Below are positions 34,501 to 46,500 of a stretch of DNA of 64,000 bases, in pieces. The position numbers were made by a program, and so were the translations under genes. The stretch is from Piscicola geometra (lineage: Eukaryota; Annelida; Clitellata; Hirudinida; Piscicolidae). The notes beneath the pieces were generated by a model. That model was not told where the DNA came from. It ran no database searches and saw only the letters and a program-made list of their open reading frames with translations. Location: contig OX030968.1 in assembly GCA_943735955.1 (NCBI GenBank), positions 2,328,747 to 2,392,746 of the forward strand. The letters run 5' to 3'. Every line of letters begins with the position of its first letter. The first letter of the stretch is position 1.

Positions 34501-37500
34501 TTGTTGTAATAGTACCTGTGTTGGTAGTAGTTGAAATAACAGAAGTAGAAGTAATAATAGTTTTTGTAGTAGTTGCAGTGTTAGTAGTAGTAGTAGCTGT
34601 GTCGGTAGTAGTTGAAATAGTAGAGGTAGTAGTACTAATAGTTGTTGTAGTAGTTGCAGTGTTAATAGTAGTAGTAGCTGTGTCGGTAGTAGTTGAAACA
34701 GTAGAGGTAGTAGTAGTAATAGTAGTTGTAGTAGTTGCAGTGTTAGTAGTAGTAGAAGCCGTGTTGGTAGTAGTTGAAATAGTTGTGGTAATAGTTGTTG
34801 TAGTAGTACCTGTGTTGGTAGTAGATGAAATAGTAGAAGTAGCAGTAATTATAGTTGTTGTAGTAGTTGCAGTGTTGATAGTAGTAGTAGCTGAGTTGGT
34901 AGTAGTTGAAATAGTTGTGGTAGTAGTAGTAATAGTTGTAGTAGTTGCAGTGTTGGTAGTGGTAGTAGCAGTGTTAGTAGTAGATGAAATAGTTGAGGTA
35001 GTAGTAGTAATAGTTGTTGTAGTAGTTGCAGTGTAAGTAGTAGTAGTAGCTGTGTCGGTAGTAGTTGAAATAGTAGAGGTAGTAGTAGTAATAGTTGTTG
35101 TAGTAGTAGCTGTGTTGGTACTGGAAGTTGGTGTGTTGGTAGTAATTGAAATATTTGTGGTAGTAGTAGTACTAATTTTTGTAGTAGTAGCTGTGTTGGT
35201 AGTGGTAGTAGCAGTGTTGGTAGTAGTTGAAATAGTTGAGGTAGTAGTAGTAATAGTTGTTGTAATAGTACCTGTGTTGGTAGTAGTTGAAATAACAGAA
35301 GTAGAAGTAATAATAGTTTTTGTAGTAGTTGCAGTGTTAGTAGTAGTAGTAGCTGTGTCGGTAGTAGTTGAAATAGTAGAGGTAGTAGTACTAATAGTTG
35401 TTGTAGTAGTTGCAGTGTTAATAGTAGTAGTAGCTGTGTCGGTAGTAGTTGAAACAGTAGAGGTAGTAGTAGTAATAGTAGTTGTAGTAGTTGCAGTGTT
35501 AGTAGTAGTAGAAGCCGTGTTGGTAGTAGTTGAAATAGTTGTGGTAATAGTTGTTGTAGTAGTACCTGTGTTGGTAGTAGATGAAATAGTAGAAGTAGAA
35601 GTAATTATAGTTGTTGTAGTAGTTGCAGTGTTGGTAGTGGTAGTAGCATTGTTGGTAGTAGATGAAATAGTTAAGGAAGTAGTAGTAATAGTTGTTGTTG
35701 TAGTTGCAGTGTTGGTAGTGGTAGTAGCAGTGTTGGTAGTAGTTGAAATAGTTGTTGTAGTGGATGCAGTGTTGGTAGTGGTAGTAGAATTGTTAGTATT
35801 AGTTGAAATAGTTAAGGTAGTAGTAGTAATAGTTGTTGTAGTAGTTGCAGTGTTAGTAGTAGTAGAAGCTGTGTTGGTAGTAGTTGAAATAGTTGTGGTA
35901 ATAGTTGTTGTAGTAGTTCCTGTGTTGGTAGTAGATGAAATAGTTGTGGTAGTAGTAGTAATAGTTGTTGTTGTAGTTGCAGTTTTGGTAGTGGTAGTAG
36001 CAGTGTTGGTAGTAGTTGAAATAATTGATGTAGTAGTTGCAGTGTTGGTAGTGGTAGTAGCAGTGTTGGTAGTAGTTGAAATAGTTGAGGTAGTAGTATT
36101 AATAGTTGTTGTAATAGTACCTGTGTTAGTAGTAGATGAAATAGTTGAAGTAGTAGTAATAATAGTTGTTGTAGTAGTTGCAGTGTTAGTTATAGTAGTA
36201 TTAGTTGTTGTAGTAGTAGCTGTGTTGGTAGTGGAAGTGGCTGTGTTGGTAGTGGTAGTAGCAGTGTTGGTAGTAGTTGAAATAGTTGAGGTAGTAGTAG
36301 TAAAAGTTGTTGTAATAGTACCTATGTTGGTAGTAGTTGAAATAGTTGAGGTAGTAGTAGTAATAAATATTGTAGTAGTTGCAGTGTTAGTAGTAGTAGT
36401 AGCTATGTTGGTAGTAGTTGAAATAGTTGTGGTAGTAGTATTAATAGTTGTTTTTGTAGTTGCAGTGTTGGTAGTGGTAGTAGCAGTGTTGGTAGTAGAT
36501 GAAATAGTTGAGGTAGTAGTAGTAATAGTTGTTGTAGTAGTTGCAGTGTTAGTAGTAGCTGAAATAGTAGAGGTAGTATTACTAATAGTTGTTGTAGTAG
36601 TTGCAGTGTTAGTAGTAGTAGTAGCTGTGTCGGTAAGAGTTAAAATAGTAGAGGTAGTAGTACTAATAGTTGTTGTAGTAGTTGCAGTGTTAAAAGTAGT
36701 AGTAGCTGTGTCGGTAGTAGTTGAAACAGTAGAGGTAGCAGTAGTAATAGTTGTTGTAGTAGTTGCAGTGTTAGTAGTAGTAGAAGCTGTGTTGGTAGTA
36801 GTTGAAATAGTTGTGGTAATAGTTGTTGTAGTAGTACCTGTGTTGGTATTAGATGAAATAGTAGAAGTAGCAGTAATTATAGTTGTTGTAGTAGTTGCAG
36901 TGTTGGTAGTGGTAGTAGCAGTGTTGGTAAAAGTTGAAATAGTTGTTGTAGTAGTAGCAGTGTTGGTAGTGGTAGTAGCAGTGTTGTTAGTAGTTGAAAT
37001 AGTTGAGGTAGTAGTAGTAAAAGTTGTTGTAATAGTACCTATGTTGGTAGTAGTTGAAATAGTTGAGGTAGTAGTAGTAATAAATGTTGTAGTAGTTGCA
37101 GTGTTAGTAGTAGTAGTAGCTGTGTTGGTAGTAGTTGAAATAGTTGTGGTAGTAGTAGTAATAGTTGTTGTTGTAGTTGCAGTGTTGGTAGTGGTAGTAG
37201 CAGTGTTGGTAGTAGTTGAAATAGTTGTTGTAGTAGTTGCAGTGTTAGTAGTGGTAGTAGCATTGTTGGTAGTAGTTGAAATAGTTAAGGTAGTAGTAGT
37301 AATAGTTGTTGTAGTAGTTGCAGTGTCAGTAGTAGTAGAAGCTGTGTTGATAGTAGTTGAAATAGTTGTCGTAATAGTTGTTGTAGTAGTACCTGTGTTG
37401 GTAGTAGATAAAATAGTTGTGGTAGTAGTAGTAATATTTGATGTTGTAGTTGCAGTGTTGGTAGTGGTAGTAGTAGTGTTGGTAGTATTTGAAATAGTTG

Positions 37501-40500
37501 TTGTAGTAGTTGCAGTGTTGGTAGTGGTAGTAGCAGTGTTGGTAGTAGTTGAAATAGTTGAAGTAGTAGTAGTAATAGTTGTTGTAATAGTACCTGTGTT
37601 GGTAGTAGATGAAATAGTTGAGGTAGTAGTAGTAATAGTTGTTGTAGTAGTTGCAGTGTTAGTTATAGTAGTAATAGTTGTTGTAGTAGTAGAGTTGGTA
37701 GTAGTTGAGGTAGTAGTAGTAAAAGTTGTTGTAATAGTACCTATGTTGGTAGTAGTTGAAATAGTTGAGGTAGTAGTAGTAATAAATGTTGTAGTAGTTG
37801 CAGTGTTAGTAGTAGTAGTAGCTGTGTTGGTAGTAGTTGAAATAGTTGTGGTAGTAGTAGTAATAGTTGTTGTTGTAGTTGCAGTGTTGGTAGTCGTAGT
37901 AGCAGTGTTAGTAGTAGATGAAATAGTTGAGGTAGTAGTAGTAATAGTTGTTGTAGTAGTTGCAGTGTAAGTAGTAGTAGTAGCTGTGTCGGTAGTAGTT
38001 GAAATAGTAGAGGTAGTAGTAGTAATAGTTGTTGTAGTAGTAGCTGTGTTGGTAGTGGAAGTTGGTGTGTTGGTAGTAATTGAAATATTTGTGGTAGTAG
38101 TAGTACTAGTTTTTGTAGTAGTAGCTGTGTTGGTAGTGGTAGTAGCAGTGTTGGTAGTAGTTGAAATAGTTGAGGTAGTAGTAGTAATAGTTGTTGTAAT
38201 AGTACCTGTGTTGGTAGTAGTTGAAATAACAGAAGTAGAAGTAATAATAGTTTTTGTAGTAGTTGCAGTGTTAGTAGTAGTAGTAGCTGTGTCGGTAGTG
38301 GTTGAAATAGTAGAGGTAGTAGTACTAATAGTTGTTGTAGTATTTGCAGTGTTAATAGTAGTAGTAGCTGTGTCGGTAGTAGTTGAAACAGTAGAGGTAG
38401 TAGTAGTAATAGTAGTTGTAGTAGTTGCAGTGTTAGTAGTAGTAGACGCCGTGTTGGTAGTAGTTGAAATAGTTGTGGTAATAGTTGTTGTAGTAGTACC
38501 TGTGTTGGTAGTAGATGAAATAGTAGAAGTAGAAGTAATTATAGTTGTTGTAGTAGTTGCAGTGTTGGTAGTGGTAGTAGCATTGTTGGTAGTAGATGAA
38601 ATAGTTAAGGAAGTAGTAGTAATAGTTGTTGTAATAGTACCTGTGTTGGTAGTAGATGAAATATTTGAGATAGTAGTAATAGTTGTTGTAGTAGTTGCAG
38701 TGTTAGTTATAGTAGTAATAGTTGTTGTAGTAGTAGCTGTGTTGGTAGTGGAAGTAGCTGTGTTGGTAGTGGTAGTAGCAGTGTTGGTAGTAGTTGAAAT
38801 AGTTGAGGTAGTAGTAGTAAAAGTTGTTGTAATAGTACCTATGTTGGTATTAGTTGAAATAGTTGAGGTAGTAGTAGTAATAAATGTTGTAGTAGTTGCA
38901 GTGTTAGTAATAGTAATAACTGTGTTGGTAATAGTTGAAATAGTTGTGGTAGTAGTAGTAATAGTTGTTGTTGTAGTTGCAGTGTTGGTAGTGGTAGTAG
39001 CAGTGTTAGTAGTAGATGAAATAGTTGAGGTAGTAGTAGTAATAGTTGTTGTAGTAGTTGCAGTGTTAGTAGTAGCTGAAATAGTAGAGGTAGTATTACT
39101 AATAGTTGTTGTAGTAGTTGCAGTGTTAGTAGTAGTAGTAGCTGTGTCGGTAGTAGTTGAAATAGTAGAGGTAGTAGTAGTAATAGTTGTTGTAGTAGTA
39201 GCTGTGTTGGTAATGAAAGTTGTTGTGTTGGTAGTAATTGAAATAGTTGTGGTAGTAGTAGTAATAGTTGTTGTAGTAGTAGCTGTGTTGGTTGTGGTAG
39301 TAGCAGTTTTGGTAGTAGTTGAAATAGTTGAGATAGTAGTAGTAATAGTTGTTGCAATAGTACCTGTGTTGGTAGTAGTTGAAATAGTAGAAGTAGAAGT
39401 AATAATAGTTGTTGTAGTAGTTGCAGTGTTAGTAGTAGTAGTAGCTGTGTCGGTAGTAGTTGAAATAGTAGAGGTAGTAGTACTAATAGTTGTTGTAGTA
39501 GTTGCAGTGTTAATAGGAGTAGTAGCTGTGTCGGTAGTAGTTGAAATAGTAGAGGTAGTAGTAGTAATAGTTGTTGTAGTAGTTGCAGTGTTAGTAGTAG
39601 TAGAAGCTGTGTTGGTAGTAGTTGAAATAGTTGTGGTAATACTTGTTGTAGTAGTACCTGTGTTGGTAGTAGATGAAATAGTAGAAGTAGAAGTAATTAT
39701 AGTTGTTGTAGTAGTTGCAGTGTTGGTAGTGGTAGTAGCATTGTTGGTAGTAGATGAAATAGTTAAGGAAGTAGTAGTAATAGTTGTTGTAATAGTACCT
39801 GTGTTGTTAGTAGATGAAATATTTGAGGTAGTAGTAATAGTTGTTGTAGTAGTTGCAGTGTTAGTTATAGTAGTAATAGTTGTTGTAGTAGTAGCTGTGT
39901 TGGTAGTGGAAGTAGCTGTGTTGGTAGTGGTAGTAGCAGTGTTGGTAGTAGTTGAAATAGTTGAGGTAGTAGTAGTAAAAGTTGTTGTAATAGTACCTAT
40001 GTTGGTATTAGTTGAAATAGTTGAGGTAGTAGTAGTAATAAATGTTGTAGTAGTTGCAGTGTTAGTAGTAGTAATAACTGTGTTGGTAATAGTTGAAATA
40101 GTTGTGGTAGTAGTAGTAATAGTTGTTGTTGTAGTTGCAGTGTTGGTAGTGGTAGTAGCAGTGTTAGTAGTAGATGAAATAGTTGAGGTAGTAGTAGTAA
40201 TAGTTGTTGTAGTAGTTGCAGTGTTAGTAGTAGCTGAAATAGTAGAGGTAGTATTACTAATAGTTGTTGTAGTAGTTGCAGTGTTAGTAGTAGTAGTAGC
40301 TGTGTCGGTAGTAGTTGAAATAGTAGAGGTAGTAGTAGTAATAGTTGTTGTAGTAGTAGCTGTGTTGGTAATGAAAGTTGTTGTGTTGGTAGTAATTGAA
40401 ATAGTTGTGGTAGTAGTAGTAATAGTTGTTGTAGTAGTAGCTGTGTTGGTTGTGGTAGTAGCAGTTTTGGTAGTAGTTGAAATAGTTGAGATAGTAGTAG

Positions 40501-43500
40501 TAATAGTTGTTGCAATAGTACCTGTGTTGGTAGTAGTTGAAATAGTAGAAGTAGAAGTAATAATAGTTGTTGTAGTAGTTGCAGTGTTAGTAGTAGTAGT
40601 AGCTGTGTCGGTAGTAGTTGAAATAGTAGAGGTAGTAGTACTAATAGTTGTTGTAGTAGTTGCAGTGTTAATAGGAGTAGTAGCTGTGTCGGTAGTAGTT
40701 GAAATAGTAGAGGTAGTAGTAGTAATAGTTGTTGTAGTAGTTGCAGTGTTAGTAGTAGTAGAAGCTGTGTTGGTAGTAGTTGAAATAGTTGTGGTAATAC
40801 TTGTTGTAGTAGTACCTGTGTTGGTAGTAGATGAAATAGTAGAAGTAGAAGTAATTATAGTTGTTGTAGTAGTTGCAGTGTTGGTAGTGGTAGTAGCATT
40901 GTTGGTAGTAGATGAAATAGTTAAGGAAGTAGTAGTAATAGTTGTTGTAATAGTACCTGTGTTGGTAGTAGATGAAATATTTGAGGTAGTAGTAATAGTT
41001 GTTGTAGTAGTTGCAGTGTTAGTTATAGTAGTAATAGTTGTTGTAGTAGTAGCTGTGTTGGTAGTGGAAGTAGCTGTGTTGGTAGTGGTAGTAGCAGTGT
41101 TGGTAGTAGTTGAAATAGTTGAGGTAGTAGTAGTAAAAGTTGTTGTAATAGTACCTATGTTGGTATTAGTTGAAATAGTTGAGGTAGTAGTAGTAATAAA
41201 TGTTGTAGTAGTTGCAGTGTTAGTAGTAGTAATAACTGTGTTGGTAATAGTTGAAATAGTTGTGGTAGTAGTAGTAATAGTTGTTGTTGTAGTTGCAGTG
41301 TTGGTAGTGGTAGTAGCAGTGTTAGTAGTAGATGAAATAGTTGAGGTAGTAGTAGTAATAGTTGTTGTAGTAGTTGCAGTGTTAGTAGTAGCTGAAATAG
41401 TAGAGGTAGTATTACTAATAGTTGTTGTAGTAGTTGCAGTGTTAGTAGTAGTAGTAGCTGTGTCGGTAGTAGTTGAAATAGTAGAGGTAGTAGTAGTAAT
41501 AGTTGTTGTAGTAGTAGCTGTGTTGGTAATGAAAGTTGTTGTGTTGGTAGTAATTGAAATAGTTGTGGTAGTAGTAGTAATAGTTGTTGTAGTAGTAGCT
41601 GTGTTGGTTGTGGTAGTAGCAGTGTTGGTAGTAGTTGAAATAGTTGAGATAGTAGTAGTAATAGTTGTTGCAATAGTACCTGTGTTGGTAGTAGTTGAAA
41701 TAGTAGAAGTAGAAGTAATAATAGTTGTTGTAGTAGTTGCAGTGTTAGTAGTAGTAGTAGCTGTGTCGGTAGTAGTTGAAATAGTAGAGGTAGTAGTACT
41801 AATAGTTGTTGTAGTAGTTGCAGTGTTAATAGGAGTAGTAGCTGTGTCGGTAGTAGTTGAAATAGTAGAGGTAGTAGTAGTAATAGTTGTTGTAGTAGTT
41901 GCAGTGTTAGTAGTAGTAGAAGCTGTGTTGGTAGTAGTTGAAATAGTTGTGGTAATACTTGTTGTAGTAGTACCTGTGTTGGTAGTAGATGAAATAGTAG
42001 AAGTAGAAGTAATTATAGTTGTTGTAGTAGTTGCAGTGTTGGTAGTAGTTGAACTAGTTGTAGTAGTAGTTGCAGTGTTGGTAGTGGTAGTAGCAGTGTT
42101 GGTAGTAGTTGAAATAGTTGTAGTAGTAGTTGCAGTGTTGGTAGTGGTAGTAGCATTGTTGGTAGTAGTTGAAATAGTTAAGGTAGTAGTAGTAATAGTT
42201 GTTGTAATAGTACCTGTGTTGGTAGTAGATGAAATAGTTGAGGTAGTAGTAGTAAAAGTTGTTGTTGTAGTTGCAGTGTTAGTTATAGTAGTAATAGTTG
42301 TTGTAGTAGTAGCTGTGTTGGTAGTGGAAGTGGCTGTGTTGGTAGTGGTAGTAGCAGTGTTGGTAGTAGTTGAAATAAGTGAGGTAGTAGTAGTAAAAGT
42401 TGTTGTAATAGTACCTATGTTGGTAGTAGTAGAAATAGTTGAGGTAGTAGTAGTAAAAGTTGTTGTAATAGTACTTATGTTGGTAGTAGTTGAAATAGTT
42501 GAGGTAGTAGTAGTAATAAATGTTGTAGTAGTTGCAGTGTTAGTAGTAGTAGTAGCTGTGTTGGTAGTAGTTGAAATAGTTGTGGTGGTAGTAGTAGTAA
42601 TAGTTGTTGTTGTAGTTGCAGTGTTGGTAGTGGTAGTAGCAGTGTTAGTAGTAGATGAAATAGTTGAGGTAGTAGTAGTAATAGTTGTTGTAGTAGTTGC
42701 AGTGTTAGTAGTAGCTGAAATAGTAGAGATAGTATTACTAATAGTTGTTGTAGTAGTTGCTGTGTTAGTAGTAGTAGTAGCTGTGTTGGTAGTAGTTGAA
42801 AAAGTTGTGGTAGTAGTAGTAATAGTTGTTGTTGTAGTTGCAGTGTTGGTAGTGGTAGTAGCAGTGTTAGTAGTAGATGAAATAGTTGAGGTAGTAGTAG
42901 TAATAGTTGTTGTAGTAGTTGCAGTGTTAGTAGTAGCTGAAATAGTAGAGGTAGTATTACTAATAGTTGTTGTAGTAGTTGCAGTGTTAGTAGTAGTAGT
43001 AGCTGTGTCGGTAGTAGTTGAAATAGTAGAGGTAGTAGTAGTAATAGTTGTTGTAGTAGTAGCTGTGTTGGTAATTAAAGTTGTTGTGTTGGTAGTAATT
43101 GAAATAGTTGTGGTAGTAGTAGTAATAGTTGTTGTAGTAGTAGCTGTGTTGGTTGTGGTAGTAGCAGTGTTGGTAGTAGTTGAAATAGTCGAGATAGTAG
43201 TAGTAATAGTTGTTGCAATAGTACCTGTGTTGGTAGTAGTTGAAATAGTAGAAGTAGAAGTAATAATAGTTGTTGTAGTAGTTGCAGTGTTAGTAGTAGT
43301 AGTAGCTGTGTCAGTAGTAGTTGAAATAGTAGAGGTAGTAGAACTAATAGTTGTTGTAGTAGTTGCAGTGTTAATAGGAGTAGTAGCTGTGTCGGTAGTA
43401 GTTGAAATAGTAGAGGTAGTAGTACTAATAGTAGTTGTAGTAGTTGCAGTGTTAATAGTAGTAGTAGCTGTGTTGGTAGTAGTTGAAATAGTAGAGGTAG

Positions 43501-46500
43501 TAGTAGTAATAGTTGTTGTAGTAGTTGCAGTGTTAGTAGTAGTAGAAGCTGTGTTGGTAGTAGTTGAAATAGTTGTGGTAATACTTGTTGTAGTAGTACC
43601 TGTGTTGGTAGTAGATGAAAGAGTAGAAGTAGAAGTAATTATAGTTGTTGTAGTAGTTGCAGTGTTGGTAGTGGTAGTAGCAGTGTAGGTAGTAGTTGAA
43701 ATAGTTGTTGTAGTAGTTGCAGTGTTGGTAGTGGTAGTAGCATTGTTGGTAGTAGTTGAAATAGTTAAGGTAGTAGTAGTAATAGTTGTTTTAATAGTAC
43801 CTGTGTTGGTAGTAGATGAAATAGTTGAGGTAGTAGTAGTAAAAGTTGTTGTTGTAGTTGCAGTGTTAGTTATAGTATTAATAGTTGTTGTAGTAGTAGC
43901 TGTTGATGTAGTGGAAGTGGCTGTGTTGGTAGTGGTAGTAGCAGTGTTGGTAGTAGTTGAAATAGTTGAGGTAGTAGTAGTAAAAGTTGTTGTAATAGTA
44001 CCTATGTTGGTAGTAGTTGAAATAGTTGAGATAGTAGTAGTGAAAGTTGTTGTAATAGTACTTATGTTGGTAGTAGTTGAAATAGTTGAGGTAGTAGTAG
44101 TAATAAATGTTGTAGTAAGTGCAGTGTTAGTAGTAGTAGTAGCTGTGTTGGTAGTAGTTGAAATAGTTGTGGTAGTAGTAGTAAAAGTTATTGTTGTAGT
44201 TGCAGTGTTAGTTATAGTATTAATAGTTGTTGTAGTAGTAGCTGTGTTGGTAGTGGAAGTGGCTGTGTTGGTAGTGGTAGTAGCGGTGTTGGTAGTAGTT
44301 GAGATAGTTGAGGTAGTAGTAGTAAAAGTTGTAATAGTACCTATGTTGGTAGTAGTTGAAATAGTTGAGGTAGTAGTAGTAAAAGTTGTTGTAATAGTAC
44401 TTATGTTGGTAGTAGTTGAAATAGTTGAGGTAGTAGTAGTAATAAATGTTGTAGTAGTTGCAGTGTTAGTAGTAGTAGTAGCTGTGTTGGTAGTAGTTGA
44501 AATAGTTGTGGTAGAAGTAGTAATAGTTGTTGTTGTAGTTGCAGTGTTGGTAGTGGTAGTAGCAGTGTTAGTAGTAGATGAAATAGTTGAGGTAGTAGTA
44601 GTAATAGTTGTTGTAGTAGTTGCAGTGTTACTAGTAGCTGAAATAGTAGAGGTAGTATTACTAATAGTTGTTGTAGTAGTTGCTGTGTTAGTAGTAGTAG
44701 TAGCTGTGTTGGTAGTAGTTGAAATAGTTGTGGTAATAGTTGTTGTAGTAGTACCTGTGTTGGTAGTAGATGAAATAGTAGAAGTAGAAGTAATTATAGT
44801 TGTTGTAGTAGTTGCAGTGTTGGTAGTGGTAGTAGCAGTTTTGGTAGTAGTTGAAATAGTTGAGGTAGTAGTAGTAATAGTTGTTGTAATAGTACCTGTG
44901 TTGGTAGTAGTTGAAATAGTAGAAGTAGAAGTAATAATAGTTGTTGTAGTAGTTGCAGTGTTAGTAGTAGTAGTAGCTGTGTCGGTAGTAGTTGAAATAG
45001 TAGAGGTAGTAGTAGTAATAGTTGTTGTAGTAGTTGCTGTGTTAGTAGTAGTAGTAGCTGTGTTGGTAGTAGTTGAAATAGTAGAAGTAGAAGTAATAAT
45101 AGTTGTTGTAGTAGTTGCAGTGTTAGTAGTAGTAGTAGCTGTGTCAGTAGTAGTTGAAATAGTAGAGGTAGTAGAACTAATAGTTGTTGTAGTAGTTGCA
45201 GTGTTAATAGGAGTAGTAGCTGTGTCGGTAGTAGTTGAAATAGTAGAGGTAGTAGTACTAATAGTAGTTGTAGTAGTTGCAGTGTTAATAGTAGTAGTAG
45301 CTGTGTTGGTAGTAGTTGAAATAGTAGAGGTAGTAGTAGTAATAGTTGTTGTAGTAGTTGCAGTGTTAGTAGTAGTAATAACTGTGTTGGTAATAGTTGA
45401 AATAGTTGTGGTAGTAGTAGTAATAGTTGTTGTTGTAGTTGCAGTGTTGGTAGTGGTAGTAGCAGTGTTAGTAGTAGATGAAATAGTTGAGGTAGTAGTA
45501 GTAATAGTTGTTGTAGTAGTTGCAGTGTTAGTAGTAGCTGAAATAGTAGAGGTAGTATTACTAATAGTTGTTGTAGTAGTTGCAGTGTTAGTAGTAGTAG
45601 TAGCTGTGTTGGTAGTAGTTGAAATAGTTGTGGTAGTAGTAGTAATAGTTGTTGTAGTAGTTGCTGTGTTAGTAGTAGTAGTAATAGTTGTTGTAGTAGT
45701 AGCTGTGTTGGTAGTGGAAGTGGCTGTGTTAGTGGTGGTAGTAGCAGTGTTGGTAGTAGTTGAAATAGTTGTAGTAGTAGTTGCAGTGTTGGTAGTGGTA
45801 GTAGCAGTGTTGGTAGTAGTTGAAATAGTTAAGGTAGTAGTAGTACTAGTTGTTGTAATAGTACCTGTGTTGGTAGTAGATGGAATAGTTGAGGTAGTAG
45901 TAGTAATAGTTGTTGTAGTAGTTGCAGTGTTAGTTATAGTAGTAATAGTTGTTGTAGTAGTAGCTGTGTTGGTAGTGGAAGTGGCTGTGTTGGTAGTGGT
46001 AGTAGCAGTGTTGGTAGTAGTTGAAATAGTTGAGATAGTAGTAGTAAAAGTTGTTGTAATAGTACCTATGTTGGTAGTAGTTGAAATAGTTGAGGTAGTA
46101 GTAGTAAAAGTTGTTGTAATAGTACTTATGTTAGTAGTAGTTGAAATAGTTGAGTTAGTAGTAGTAATAAATGTTGTAGTAGTTGCAGTGTTAGTAGTAG
46201 TAGTAGCTGTGTTGGTAGTAGTTGAAATAGTTGTGGTAGTAGTAGTAATAGTTGTTGTAGTAGTTGCTGTGTTAGTAGTAGTAGTAGCTGTGTTGGTAGT
46301 AGTTGAAATAGTTGTGGTAATAGTTGTTGTAGTAGTACCTGTGTTGGTAGTAGATGAAATAGTAGAAGTAGAAGTAATTATAGTTGTTGTAGTAGTTGCA
46401 GTGTTGGTAGTGGTAGTAGCAGTGTTGGTAGTAGTTGAAATAGTTGTTGTAGTAGTTGCAGTGTTGGTAGTGGTAGTAGCAGTTTTGGTAGTAGTTGAAA

